The position numbers and the translations under genes are program-made. Positions 7,766 through 16,432 of a stretch of 64,000 nt of DNA are shown here, piece after piece (position 1 is the first letter of the stretch; each line of letters begins with the position of its first letter). Source of the DNA: Bacillus sp. F19 (GTDB lineage: Bacteria; Bacillota; Bacilli; Bacillales; Bacillaceae); NCBI GenBank assembly GCA_023823795.1, contig CP085710.1:1824001-1888000 (forward strand), read 5' to 3'. The notes under the pieces are model-generated. The model made no database searches and was not told the DNA's origin. It saw nothing but the letters and a program-made list of their open reading frames with translations.

Positions 7766-8893
7766 ATGGATCAATTACCAACATTAATTAATATTCGAAG
7801 GGATCTCCACCGTATCCCTGAACTTGGCTTCCAGGAGTTTAAAACACAGGAATATCTTTTGACTTATTTAGGCTCCCTGTCTTCTGAAAGATTGGAAATC
7901 AAAACGTGGAAAACAGGAATATTTGTAAAAGTAAAAGGGATCGATCCAGTGAAAACAATTGCCTATCGCGCGGATATGGACGGGCTGCCAATTATTGAAG
8001 AAACGGAATATTCTTTTCAGTCAGACCACCCAGACCGCATGCATGCCTGCGGGCATGATTTTCATATGACTATTGCCCTTGGCATTCTCACTTATTTTGT
8101 TCAAAATCCGGTAAGAGATGATCTCCTTTTTATTTTTCAGCCTGCTGAGGAGGGACCAGGCGGAGCTGAGCCGATGCTACGCAGTGATATCATGAAAGAG
8201 TGGAAGCCGGATCTTATTACAGCTCTTCATATTGCGCCTGAATATCCGGTAGGAACAATTGCAACTCGTCCTGGGCTGCTTTTTGCCAATACATCTGAGC
8301 TGTTTATTGACCTAAAAGGCAAGGGCGGACATGCAGCATATCCTCATACGACTCAGGATATGATCGTTGCAGCTGCATCACTGGTCACACAGCTGCAGTC
8401 TGTAGTGGCAAGGAATGTAGATCCCCTGGACAGTGCAGTCATTACTTTCGGAAAAATTACCGGCGGGACAGTACAAAATATTATTGCAGAGAATGCAAGA
8501 CTCGAAGGCACCATCCGCACGCTTTCTGTAGAATCGATGGAAAAAGTGAAGGAGCGGATTGAAGCGCTTGTCCATGGTCTTGAAATCGGCTACTCATGCA
8601 AGGCGGTTATTGATTATGGCTCGATGTACCACCAAGTATATAACCATCACGAGCTTACGGAAGAATTTATGGACTTTACGAAAGTAAATACCGATACAGA
8701 GGTTGTACTATGCCGTGAAGCCATGACAGGCGAGGATTTCGGATATATGCTTGATGAAATTCCGGGCTTTATGTTCTGGCTTGGAGTGGAATCCCCATAT
8801 GGACTCCATCATTCCAAGCTGCAGCCAAAGGAAGAAGCTATTGAAGCGGCAGTTCAGCTGATGTGCAAATATTTTCTCTATAAAGCAAATTGA
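7766..8893 (+). CDS. dapL: N-acetyldiaminopimelate deacetylase DapL (YkuR)
   Basis: A 375-residue M20-family metalloamidase. Metal-site motifs are [10 protein letters not shown] and HACGHDFHM, the catalytic/metal Glu pair is in [12 protein letters not shown], a dimerisation insert follows (about residues 175-285), and the last ligand is in [10 protein letters not shown]. It removes the acetyl group from N-acetyl-LL-diaminopimelate in the acetylase lysine/DAP route begun by DapH. ATG 7766 is preceded by AAGGGGGAAAC. Synteny dapH-dapL-ykuS is as in B. subtilis. Confidence 0.95.
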   Translation: MDQLPTLINIRRDLHRIPELGFQEFKTQEYLLTYLGSLSSERLEIKTWKTGIFVKVKGIDPVKTIAYRADMDGLPIIEETEYSFQSDHPDRMHACGHDFHMTIALGILTYFVQNPVRDDLLFIFQPAEEGPGGAEPMLRSDIMKEWKPDLITALHIAPEYPVGTIATRPGLLFANTSELFIDLKGKGGHAAYPHTTQDMIVAAASLVTQLQSVVARNVDPLDSAVITFGKITGGTVQNIIAENARLEGTIRTLSVESMEKVKERIEALVHGLEIGYSCKAVIDYGSMYHQVYNHHELTEEFMDFTKVNTDTEVVLCREAMTGEDFGYMLDEIPGFMFWLGVESPYGLHHSKLQPKEEAIEAAVQLMCKYFLYKAN

Positions 8894-8948
8894 ATCAAAG
8901 AATAAACGTCCACTCCATGTGACACATTAGTGATAGGAGGTGGATGAA

Positions 8949-9191
8949 ATGCCAAAAATAGGTGTTGAACAATCATTATCAGATGTAACAGCAGCTCTAC
9001 AGGAAAAAGGTTATGAAGTTGTTCAATTGCGAAATGAAGAAGATGCTAAAGGCTGTGACTTCTGCATCATCACAGGTCAAGACTCCAATATCATGGGGAT
9101 CAGCAATGCGGTGACAAACGGTTCTGTTTTCAGTGCAAGCGGATATACGGCAGATGAAATTTGCCAGCATGTTGAGAGCAGAATGCAATAA
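8949..9191 (+). CDS. ykuS: YkuS, small conserved protein (UPF0180)
   Basis: An 80-residue protein, [13 protein letters not shown] then [17 protein letters not shown], typical of the UPF0180/YkuS family of Bacilli; function unknown. ATG 8949 is chosen since AGGAGGTGG ends six bases upstream; a GTG at 8940 sits inside that site. It follows dapL by 55 bases and may be part of that transcript. A strong terminator follows. Confidence 0.9.
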   Translation: MPKIGVEQSLSDVTAALQEKGYEVVQLRNEEDAKGCDFCIITGQDSNIMGISNAVTNGSVFSASGYTADEICQHVESRMQ

Positions 9192-9196
9192 CACAC

Positions 9197-9228
9197 AAAA
9201 AAAAGATGCCGGATGGCAGCTTTTTTTT
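9197..9228. terminator. Bidirectional terminator after ykuS
   Basis: AAAAAAAAGATGCC/GGCAGCTTTTTTTT with loop GGAT and a single mismatch. A and T runs on either side allow termination in both directions. The reverse frame of the decayed ykuT runs through it. Confidence 0.88.
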
Positions 9229-10072
9229 GTTGTACTTCATTCGCCTTCTTTTCCACAAAAACCTGATGCGGAAATGGAATTTCAATTCCATGGGCATCAA
9301 GTGTTTCTTTTAATTTTTTGCGGAGATTTCGCTCAACACCCCATTGCATCATTGGCAATGATGCGGATCACAACATCTGAAGCTGCTCCTAAACCCTGAA
9401 CGCCAATGACGCTTGGTCCATCAACGATCGCCGGATCTACCGCAGCAATGCGGCCGCATGCTTCCTGAAGGACGGCGATGCTTCATCTATATTATCAACA
9501 TATGAAATTCCTATATCTACGAGCGCTCTCATATTTCCTCGCGAATGATTGCTTAAGCTGATAATTTCACGATTCGGCACAAAGTTCAGAGTGCCGTCAA
9601 AGCTTCTGATCTGAGTTGTCCGCAGTCCAACCTGTTCAACAATCCCTGAGTATCCTGCAGTTGTAACGTAGTCCTCCACATCAAGCTGTTTTTCAAGAAG
9701 TAAAAAGAAACCTGTTACCACGTCGCTTACAAGGCCCTGGGCCCCAAAACCGATGGCAAGACCGACAACACCGGCACCGGCAAGCAGTGCAGTCGCATCA
9801 TATTCAAATACCTCGAATACCATAACGACAAAAATGAAAATCAGAATATAAGAAAAGAGATTTAATGTTAAGCTTTGAAGTGTTCTTGATCGGCCGATTG
9901 AAATGGACTGGCGCTCCTGCACACGTGCAAAGGTCTTATCTACGATCCTTGTGCCAATCGATCTCACCACGATAAATGCAATCAGGATCCCAATCAGCTT
10001 TAAAGTGATAATTCCAGCAGTTGTCATAAGGCCTGCCCATTTAATTTTGTTCAGTAAATCAATAAATTCCAA
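9221..10072 (-). pseudogene. ykuT: ykuT, MscS-type mechanosensitive channel, frameshifted
   Basis: The frame starts at TTG 10072 (AAAGGATG upstream) and encodes an N-terminal TM region, the MscS pore helix [28 protein letters not shown], and the beta domain ([36 protein letters not shown]). After DNIDEA the frame shifts: a base is missing near 9478-9481, and [21 protein letters not shown] continues in another frame. A second lesion near 9356-9361 moves the rest (MMQWGVERNLRKKLKETLD, HGIEIPFPHQVFVEKK) to a third frame, which has no stop until 9077. At least two lesions are needed, so this is called a pseudogene unless reads say otherwise. In B. subtilis intact ykuT (about 267 residues) occupies this position and strand. 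Confidence 0.85.
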
Positions 10073-10266
10073 TGTACAACATCCTTTCTGTGAATTTAAA
10101 AGCAAGACTAATTATTTGGTTACCCGCTGCTCTGCATGTTAAACTTAATTTGTTGAAATGAATCGCATTTTGCAGATATTTGATGATTGATTTTGCACAG
10201 AAAAGGGAATACCAATTGATGTATTCATTTTTACTCGGTCTATATTAAATTAATTATTATTTAATA

Positions 10267-10295
10267 TTGACTAGAAATATAGTTTGCTCTATAAT
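10267..10295 (+). promoter_or_regulatory. Sigma-A promoter for ykuU
   Basis: TTGACT (10267-10272), 17-bp spacer and consensus TATAAT (10290-10295). It predicts a 5' leader of about 100 nt before ykuU. Confidence 0.8.
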
Positions 10296-10401
10296 TGTCA
10301 ATGTGAAAAGAATTATGTCGACAGTTGAGAAAATCATTTGATTATTCTCAATTAAGCTGATATCGATCCAGATATCAAAATACATTTTGGAGGGATACAT
10401 A

Positions 10402-10944
10402 ATGGCAGAACGCATGGTAGGAAAACAAGCTCCGCGATTTGAAATGGATGCTGTAATGACTAACAAAGAATTTGGTAAAGTAAGTCTTGAAGAAAACATG
10501 AAAAACGATAAATGGACAGTATTATTCTTCTATCCAATGGATTTCACGTTTGTATGTCCAACTGAAATTACATCTATGTCTGACCGTTACGATGAGTTCG
10601 ATGACCTTGATGCTGAAGTAATTGGTGTTTCAACGGATACAATTCACACTCACTTAGCATGGATCAATACAGACCGCAAAGAAAACGGTCTTGGCGAATT
10701 GAAATTCCCGCTTGCAGCTGATACGAACCATGTAGTATCACGCGAGTACGGGGTGTTAATTGAAGAAGAGGGTGTTGCTCTTCGCGGACTATACATCATC
10801 AATCCAGACGGCGAACTTCAATATGCTGTTGTAAACCACAACAACATCGGCCGCGATGTAGATGAAACACTTCGTGTGCTTCAAGCATTGCAAACTGGCG
10901 GACTTTGCCCAGCTAACTGGAAGCCAGGACAAGCAACTCTATAA
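10402..10944 (+). CDS. ykuU: 2-Cys peroxiredoxin YkuU (AhpC/TSA family)
   Basis: A 180-residue typical 2-Cys peroxiredoxin. Peroxidatic Cys52 is in DFTFVCPTEI, and resolving Cys is in GGLCPANWKPG near the C terminus. It reduces hydrogen peroxide and organic peroxides using a thioredoxin-like donor. Start ATG 10402 has GGAGGG 7 bases upstream. A terminator separates it from ykuV, whose thioredoxin-like product is a plausible partner. Synteny with B. subtilis ykuU-ykuV supports the name. Confidence 0.95.
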   Translation: MAERMVGKQAPRFEMDAVMTNKEFGKVSLEENMKNDKWTVLFFYPMDFTFVCPTEITSMSDRYDEFDDLDAEVIGVSTDTIHTHLAWINTDRKENGLGELKFPLAADTNHVVSREYGVLIEEEGVALRGLYIINPDGELQYAVVNHNNIGRDVDETLRVLQALQTGGLCPANWKPGQATL

Positions 10945-10962
10945 GTTTTTAAATGAAAAGAA

Positions 10963-10990
10963 AGGTCTAACTCTCGGTTAGGCCTTTTTT
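10963..10990 (+). terminator. Terminator after ykuU
   Basis: Stem AGGTCTAAC/GTTAGGCCT (one G-U), loop TCTCG, T6 tail. It lies between ykuU and ykuV, so ykuV may depend on readthrough. Confidence 0.85.
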
Positions 10991-11013
10991 AAACAAGTAA
11001 TGGAGGAGTTACA

Positions 11014-11469
11014 ATGAAATTACGCGAACAAATGCCGGAATTAAACGGTGCTGTGGAGTGGCTGAACGGTCAGCAGACAAAAGAAGATTTAATCGGGGAA
11101 AAACCTACGCTTATTCACTTTTGGTCTGTAAGCTGCCATCTTTGCAAGGAGGCAATGCCCCAGGTGAATGAATTCAGAGATCAGTACAAAGATAAGCTGA
11201 ACGTAGTTGCCGTTCATATGCCAAGATCAGAAGATGATCTTAACATAGAGGATATTAAAAAAGTAGCAGCTGAGCATGACATCACTCAGCCGATTTTCGT
11301 TGACAGCGAGCACAAGCTGACAGATGCTTTTGACAATCAATATGTGCCTGCATATTATGTATTTGATAAAACTGGAGCTCTTCGTCATTTCCAGGCAGGC
11401 GGCAGCGGCATGAAAATGCTTGAGAAGCGCGTAAATCGCGTATTAACTGAAACAGAAAACGCAGAATAA
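11014..11469 (+). CDS. ykuV: Thiol-disulfide oxidoreductase YkuV
   Basis: A 151-residue thioredoxin-fold protein with the active-site motif FWSVSCHLCKEAMPQ (Cys41 and Cys44). It has VVAVHMPRSEDDLNIEDI (TlpA/ResA-like insert) and the cis-Pro region YVPAYYVFDKTG. There is no signal peptide or TM segment, so it is cytosolic, as B. subtilis YkuV is. ATG 11014 follows ATGGAGGAG. Probably reduces or oxidises protein thiols and may serve YkuU. Confidence 0.94.
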   Translation: MKLREQMPELNGAVEWLNGQQTKEDLIGEKPTLIHFWSVSCHLCKEAMPQVNEFRDQYKDKLNVVAVHMPRSEDDLNIEDIKKVAAEHDITQPIFVDSEHKLTDAFDNQYVPAYYVFDKTGALRHFQAGGSGMKMLEKRVNRVLTETENAE

Positions 11470-11576
11470 GAAGAGTGCCCCTTAAGTTAAGTAGTTCCGA
11501 TAATTTGGAGAAAAACTAAAAGAACATATCAATAACACTTTAATTCGCAGTAAATATTGCCTATCAATTTACAAAC

Positions 11577-11620
11577 ATCAACGCTCAGAGATTATCGCTC
11601 TTAGCGTTGATTTTATTGTT
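11577..11620. terminator. Long inverted repeat / terminator between ykuV and the quinone-reductase gene
   Basis: ATCAACGCTCAGAG/CTCTTAGCGTTGAT is a 14-bp stem with one mismatch and a 7-nt loop, followed by TTTATTGTTTT. It lies between convergent genes and could end either transcript. The rest of 11470-11792 is AT-rich with no gene visible. Confidence 0.75.
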
Positions 11621-11792
11621 TTGCTTCAATTAAGAACCCCTTAGCTTAATGATAGCTTGATGTTATCTTAATTGAAAACTCACTTTTGTGTATCCGTGGT
11701 TTCCTAACTATAAATATTCCCTGTTATACAGATTTTCAATGAATAAATGAATTTCCTCAGCTCTAATCTTTGATAGAATAGGGCTTCATTTA

Positions 11793-12779
11793 TTAGGATT
11801 TGTTGTTATGTTCCACAGTTATGACGACATTTCCCTTCTTGTGTCCTTTCTCGACATACCTATGGGCACAAACGATCTCTTCAAACGCATAGTATCTGTC
11901 AATGACCACTATTAACTTTCCCGCCTCAACAAGTTCTTTGAGGAAGTTTAGAGCTTCGGAATTTTCAGGTGAATTTTGACTCAATATTAGTTTCTTGCTG
12001 CTTGTCAATTTAGTCCATAGCATTCGAAAACCTGGTAACGGTACAGTGACACTTAGATAGGTTCCGTCCTTCTTTAGCGATTTCATACAAGCTGAAAACG
12101 AACTCTTGCCTACCGCTTCAAAAATAACATCATAAGTCTCGCCTTTACTCGAAAAATCTTCTCTAGTGTAATCAATTACCTGATCGGCTCCCAGAGATTT
12201 TACCAATTCTAAATTCGCGGTACTGCAGACTCCTGTAACTTTTGCTCCGAGATGCTTGGCAATCTGTACTGCATAAGTTCCTACACTTCCTGAAGCTCCA
12301 TAGACAAGGACCTTTTGTCCACTCTGAATGTTAGCTTTTCTAAGATAATACAATGCTGTACGTGCCCCAATGGGAATCGCTGCTGCTTCCTCATAAGTTA
12401 TATTGGATGGTTTAATAGATATTGGTCCATCTTCAGGCAGACATTTATACTCGGCATATGCACCAAAACCCGCTTGGGAAGCTGCAAAAACCTGATCACC
12501 GTCCTTAAACAGCTTGACGTCTTTGCCTACTGACTCAACTTCTCCAGCTAACTCCATCCCCAATGTAGTTTTTTTGGGTTGTCTAATACCAAGTGTTATT
12601 CGGGCAGGCAGCCAAAAAGAGAGAGGAACTGTAAAACTCCGTACCCGAATATCTGCTGCTGTTACGGTTGTCGCTTTTACTTTTACCAGTATTTCATTAT
12701 CCCTAGGAGTAGGTTTTTCTGCCTCATTCAGTTGTAGAACGTCGGGGGGACCGTACTTTGTGTACACGATTGCTTTCAT
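11793..12779 (-). CDS. Zinc-free MDR-family NAD(P)H quinone/enone oxidoreductase
   Basis: A 328-residue medium-chain dehydrogenase/reductase of the quinone oxidoreductase type. The N-terminal GroES-like domain begins [17 protein letters not shown], the Rossmann motif is [31 protein letters not shown], and there are no clusters of cysteines for structural zinc. It likely reduces quinones or alpha,beta-unsaturated carbonyls with NADPH in the cytosol. GGAGGA precedes ATG 12779. The gene and its flanks are AT-rich compared with the neighbouring ykuV genes, and it replaces rok at this position, so it may have been acquired. Substrate unknown. Confidence 0.85.
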   Translation of the reverse strand: MKAIVYTKYGPPDVLQLNEAEKPTPRDNEILVKVKATTVTAADIRVRSFTVPLSFWLPARITLGIRQPKKTTLGMELAGEVESVGKDVKLFKDGDQVFAASQAGFGAYAEYKCLPEDGPISIKPSNITYEEAAAIPIGARTALYYLRKANIQSGQKVLVYGASGSVGTYAVQIAKHLGAKVTGVCSTANLELVKSLGADQVIDYTREDFSSKGETYDVIFEAVGKSSFSACMKSLKKDGTYLSVTVPLPGFRMLWTKLTSSKKLILSQNSPENSEALNFLKELVEAGKLIVVIDRYYAFEEIVCAHRYVEKGHKKGNVVITVEHNNKS

Positions 12780-13443
12780 TTATCCTCCTCCAATTCGTTA
12801 TATTCATTCATGTAATTAAACTATCCTGCCCGTAAGTTTAAGTACATTTCTTCATTATCTATATACTTATTTTAATATATAAATTACAATTTACCTTCAC
12901 AATATTAAATAGAAGGCAGGATTAGCACCATAATTAGTAATCAATTTAACAACCAAAATAGCAAGGATATTAGAATGGGCACTTCAATTCACACCTTCCA
13001 AAAATGCTCAATCAATCCAAAATGTTGATTTTCATCTTCTATCAATGTATAATAAAAAAGTTAGTTCATAATATAAATACCCTTCTACCAAGAAATAACA
13101 GAGATTCACATTCAATTATCCTTATTGGGTAATCTAGTTTTTCAAGTTCAAATCCTTTGATTTTTGTTAGCTCAATTCAAGCTGGCGCGGTCATCGGAGC
13201 CGCAAGGACGAGAGAGAGGTAGGGCTTTCGTTGCTTTGTGTTCACAGTTAAATAAATGAATGACCAATAGATATTGTCAGACTATCAGTCAAATCTTTTT
13301 AAGATGAATTCATATGGGGTTTAGCATTCACATGTTATAAAGGCTATCTATTCCTCTTATTGATACTCTTTATAATATGTGAATATTTTATTTACCATGT
13401 TGTAAATAGTAGGACATATTAAAAAAATTTTGGAGGTTTTCTC
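12780..13443. other. 660-bp AT-rich intergenic region with an isolated GC-rich patch
   Basis: No convincing gene. Most of the stretch is very AT-rich, but 13173-13235 is abruptly GC-rich (GCTGGCGCGGTCATCGGAGC, then CAAGGACGAGAGAG), with a CGGAGCCG core resembling the reverse complement of the dispersed repeat seen at 17.8 and 42.4 kb. It may be a decayed repeat copy or a structured RNA. A TATAAT at 13371-13376 without a good -35 may start the cold-shock transcript, which would have a leader of about 60 nt. Confidence 0.5.
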
Positions 13444-13647
13444 ATGCAAGCAACTGGAAAAGTAAAATGGTTTAATTCAGAAAAAGGCTTTGGATTTATC
13501 GAAGTTGAAGGCGGAAACGATGTATTCGTTCACTTCAGCGCGATCACTGGCGAAGGGTACAAAACGTTAGAAGAAGGCCAAGAAGTTGAATTCAACATCG
13601 TTGAAGGCAACCGCGGACCTCAAGCTGAGAACGTTGTAAAATTATAA
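13444..13647 (+). CDS. Cold-shock protein (CspB/CspC/CspD type)
   Basis: A 67-residue single cold-shock domain protein with RNP1 KGFGFIEV and RNP2 VFVHFSAI, an RNA chaperone binding single-stranded nucleic acids. The closest paralogue cannot be fixed, because CspB, CspC and CspD of Bacillus are very similar. TTGGAGG lies 8 bases before ATG 13444. A strong terminator follows. It is a monocistronic gene. Confidence 0.96.
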   Translation: MQATGKVKWFNSEKGFGFIEVEGGNDVFVHFSAITGEGYKTLEEGQEVEFNIVEGNRGPQAENVVKL

Positions 13648-13653
13648 TGAGCT

Positions 13654-13685
13654 AAAAAGCTGCCTGATGGCAGCTTTTTTTTTAT
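13654..13685 (+). terminator. Terminator of the cold-shock gene
   Basis: AAAAAGCTGCC/GGCAGCTTTTT perfect stem, loop TGAT, T9 tail. Confidence 0.93.
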
Positions 13686-13730
13686 TTAAAAAATGTAAAA
13701 GTTTACTATTTTAAATCCCCTAAAAACTCA

Positions 13731-13759
13731 TTGACACCACTATCCCAATCCTGTATCTT
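13731..13759 (+). promoter_or_regulatory. Sigma-A promoter for the YaaH-type transporter gene
   Basis: Consensus -35 TTGACA (13731-13736), 17-bp spacer, TATCTT (13754-13759), followed by AGGAGG and the ATG at 13795. Confidence 0.7.
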
Positions 13760-13794
13760 GTTCAAGTATGTGTTTAAAATATAGGAGGTTCATC

Positions 13795-14412
13795 ATGAAC
13801 AATCAGAATGTACAACAAGTAAAAATGACAACCGCAGATCCTTCAGCGCTTGGACTTTTTGGACTTGCAATAGTTACACTCGTTGCTTCTTCGCAAAAGC
13901 TTGGGTTAACGGAGGGTCTTTCTTTTATTTTACCGTGGGCGATTTTTTTAGGGGGATTTGCTCAGCTTTTTGCCTGCATCAATGATGCTAAGCACAACAA
14001 CACGTTTGGAACGACTGCTTTCGGTGCGTTTGGCCTGTTCTGGCTTGGTGTAGCAGGTTCTTGGCTCATTCAATTAGGTGTATTCGGAGAAGAGCTTGCA
14101 GCAAGCGTTGATCCAAAACAGCTTGGCTTTGCATTTGTCGGTTATTTAATCTTCAGCTTATTTATGACAATTGGTGCCATGGAAACTCATAAAGTGTTAT
14201 TTTTTATCTTTGTTCTCATTGATTTCTTATTTATCGGTCTATCTTTAAGCTCTTTCGGCATAATGCACGAAGCGACTCATATGCTTGCGGCTGTTTCTGA
14301 AATGCTGATTGCCCTCTTATCATTTTACGGGTCAGCAGCGGCTGTATTGAATGCGCATTTCGGACGTGTTTTCTTGCCGATTGGGAAACCTTTTGGCATT
14401 TTTAAAAAGTAA
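13795..14412 (+). CDS. GPR1/FUN34/YaaH (SatP) family acetate/succinate transporter
   Basis: A 205-residue membrane protein with six predicted TM helices. It opens with the family signature in the form DPSALGLFGLAIVTL (family consensus NPAPLGL). The order TM-rich body, LFACINDAKHNNTFGTTAFGAFGLFWL, is typical of AceTr transporters, which move acetate and other short acids with protons. The start is ATG 13795 with AGGAGG 6 bases upstream; an upstream in-frame start at 13768 lacks one. It has its own promoter and terminator. It is not in this place in B. subtilis. Confidence 0.88.
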   Translation: MNNQNVQQVKMTTADPSALGLFGLAIVTLVASSQKLGLTEGLSFILPWAIFLGGFAQLFACINDAKHNNTFGTTAFGAFGLFWLGVAGSWLIQLGVFGEELAASVDPKQLGFAFVGYLIFSLFMTIGAMETHKVLFFIFVLIDFLFIGLSLSSFGIMHEATHMLAAVSEMLIALLSFYGSAAAVLNAHFGRVFLPIGKPFGIFKK

Positions 14413-14456
14413 CGAAACGGCCCCTTATTTGAAAAAGGGGTCTTCGTTTTGTTTTT
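14411..14456 (+). terminator. Terminator after the YaaH-type transporter
   Basis: GGCCCCTT/AAGGGGTC inner stem flanked by AACGAA/TTCGTT, then TTTTGTTTTT. Confidence 0.8.
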
Positions 14457-14508
14457 CTGGTAAAAGTGGTATACGATAGGTAAGAATCTAATACATAGGA
14501 GAGATATC

Positions 14509-14904
14509 ATGAATCCATTTTCAGTAGAATTTCATAAAGAAGATCAAACAGATTCCATGACAGTCCAAAAGATGAACGAGGAAGATTTTCACCGCGTAAC
14601 AGAAGGCGGAACGCGTCATTTGTTCGAGCTTGATACAAACGTTGGTTTTTTCGTTTTCTTTGACGGGGAAGACAAAGACGGAAAAGAGTGGTACCTCGTT
14701 CTTCATTATGAAGAGGAGCAGGAAGATCCAAGCGCCTGCTATTCATTTGAACTGAAGGATTTCTATCAATTCACTGCTCTTTATTTAAATGATCTGGAGT
14801 TTAATGAAGAAACGAACGAAGAGGAAGAAGCATATGGACCGATTCATCATCTAGCGCATCTTCTGTTTCATATCGTTGAAGAAGGCAAAAAAACAGAAGC
14901 ATAA
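14509..14904 (+). CDS. Conserved acidic cytosolic protein, unknown function
   Basis: A 131-residue protein rich in Glu and Asp, with no signal peptide or membrane helix. Recognisable blocks are FSVEFHKEDQTDSM, GTRHLFELDTNVGFFVFFDGEDKDGKEWYLVLHY and YGPIHHLAHLLFHIVEEG. I do not recognise a named family. AGGAGAGATATC precedes ATG 14509. It is convergent with another small acidic protein gene across a shared terminator. Confidence 0.75.
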   Translation: MNPFSVEFHKEDQTDSMTVQKMNEEDFHRVTEGGTRHLFELDTNVGFFVFFDGEDKDGKEWYLVLHYEEEQEDPSACYSFELKDFYQFTALYLNDLEFNEETNEEEEAYGPIHHLAHLLFHIVEEGKKTEA

Positions 14905-14906
14905 AA

Positions 14907-14942
14907 AAGGAGCAGGCGAGTTATATGCGCCTGCTCTTTCTT
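14907..14942. terminator. Bidirectional terminator between two convergent small genes
   Basis: GAGCAGGCG/CGCCTGCTC stem with a 9-nt loop. AAAAAAG precedes and TCTTTCTT follows, so it serves both strands. Confidence 0.85.
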
Positions 14943-15231
14943 AATTTTCCTCTGAATAATGCCCTTGGCAAAACTCTTTTATCATGGCTTCTTCTTCTTC
15001 ATCAAGCTCAAAATCAAGGAATGTATTTGTTTCCTTTTCCATGAGATGATAAACAGAGATTCTTCCGCCGCTGTCATCCACTAAATAAATAACCTTTAAT
15101 AGCAGACCCTTTTCCGTATAAAGTTCGTCGTCTTCATCAACATCCAGTTCTAAAAAGAATTCATAGCGATCCCCTGATAATATTCCGAATGGATCATGCA
15201 ATTTTTCAACCGTGTAGGCTGCAATATTCAA
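14941..15231 (-). CDS. Small conserved acidic protein (possibly DUF6509)
   Basis: A 96-residue protein: AAYTVEKLHDPFGILSGDRYEFFLELDVDEDDELY, then IYLVDDSGGRISVYHL and FLDFELDEEEEAMIKEFC. It resembles a Bacilli-only family sometimes mislabelled pullulanase (DUF6509, from memory). No catalytic motif, signal or TM segment. It sits alone, convergent with the preceding small gene. The 286 bases after it hold only AT-rich sequence with the presumed promoter of the pyrimidine operon. Confidence 0.7.
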   Translation of the reverse strand: MNIAAYTVEKLHDPFGILSGDRYEFFLELDVDEDDELYTEKGLLLKVIYLVDDSGGRISVYHLMEKETNTFLDFELDEEEEAMIKEFCQGHYSEEN

Positions 15232-15517
15232 TATGTATCATTCCAATCTCTCAATTTAATTCACTTGTCCCATACCTATCCTAACGAAAAACCGGCGATA
15301 ACACAAACTTTACATAAAAACAAAAGAGATGGAATCTGTCTGCTCTTGAAAAAAGTTCCCCTTTTTTACATAGTGCAAGAGAAATGAAAGAAACCTTTTA
15401 ACAATATGTACAATGTAAACGGACGGAAATGAAAGTAAAATAGAAACAAAGATTGAATTTTTAATATTTTGAATATTTTTTTATTATAAGAAGGATTGTT
15501 CCTAAGGAGGCTTTCCC

Positions 15518-16408
15518 ATGTCAGACAAAGTTGTAATTGGATTAATTCAGGCAAGCAATGATGTAGATGGAAATGAGGCAGTCGAAGTTCAAAAGGAAAA
15601 AGCCATTGAAAAGCATATCAAGCTTGTGAAAGAAGCAAGCGACAAAGGTGCTCAGATTGTTTGTCTTCAGGAAATCTTTTATGGCCCATACTTCTGCACG
15701 GAGCAGAACACGAAATGGTACGACGCAGCGGAAGAAATTCCAAATGGACCGACTACAAAAAGGTTTCAGGAGCTTGCCCGTGAACTTGGCGTCGTAATTG
15801 TGCTGCCAATTTATGAACGCGAAGGAATTGCTACTTATTATAATACAGCTGCAGTTATCGATGCGGATGGATCATACTTAGGAAAATACCGCAAACATCA
15901 TATTCCACATGTGGGAGTTGGCAAAGAAGGCGGCGGTTTCTGGGAGAAGTTTTACTTTAAACCTGGCAACCTCGGCTATCCCGTTTTTGATACAGCTTTT
16001 GCGAAAATTGGAGTCTATATCTGTTATGATCGGCATTTCCCGGAAGGTGCAAGGCTCCTTGGGTTAAATGGAGCTGAAATTGTCTTTAATCCATCAGCTA
16101 CTGTAGCGGGTCTTTCAGAATATTTATGGAGGCTTGAACAGCCTGCTCATGCAGTTGCAAACGGGTATTACATCGGGGCCATCAACCGGGTTGGTTATGA
16201 AGGGCCATGGAACATGGGTGAGTTTTACGGACAATCCTATCTTGCCGATCCAAGAGGCCGCTTTGTGGCTGAAGGAAGCCGTGACAGGGACGAGGTCGTC
16301 ATAGGTGAGATGGATAAAAAATTAATCCGTGAAGTCCGGGATACGTGGCAGTTTTATCGTGACAGACGTCCCGAAACGTATCAGGAAATGACGGCTTTGC
16401 TGCCTTAA
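15518..16408 (+). CDS. pydC: N-carbamoyl-beta-alanine amidohydrolase (beta-ureidopropionase, nitrilase family)
   Basis: A 296-residue carbon-nitrogen hydrolase with a complete Glu-Lys-Cys triad: Glu52 in VCLQEIFYGPYF, Lys126 in KYRKHHIPH, Cys169 in VYICYDRHFPEGARLLGLNGA. The sequence WRLEQPAHAVANGYYIGAINRVG is typical of carbamoyl-hydrolysing members. In this context it should perform the third step of reductive pyrimidine breakdown: N-carbamoyl-beta-alanine to beta-alanine, CO2 and ammonia. ATG 15518 has TAAGGAGG upstream. It is the first gene of the cluster, directly before preT and preA. The alternative N-carbamoylputrescine amidase is less likely given the neighbours. Confidence 0.9.
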   Translation: MSDKVVIGLIQASNDVDGNEAVEVQKEKAIEKHIKLVKEASDKGAQIVCLQEIFYGPYFCTEQNTKWYDAAEEIPNGPTTKRFQELARELGVVIVLPIYEREGIATYYNTAAVIDADGSYLGKYRKHHIPHVGVGKEGGGFWEKFYFKPGNLGYPVFDTAFAKIGVYICYDRHFPEGARLLGLNGAEIVFNPSATVAGLSEYLWRLEQPAHAVANGYYIGAINRVGYEGPWNMGEFYGQSYLADPRGRFVAEGSRDRDEVVIGEMDKKLIREVRDTWQFYRDRRPETYQEMTALLP

Positions 16409-16432
16409 TCGCCGGAAAAGGAGGTTTTTACC

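Noticed and set aside
11470-11792. Short repeated CCCCTTA(A)G(C/T)TAA motifs as IS ends
   Set aside because: Only two short, imperfect copies, no target duplication and no transposase nearby.
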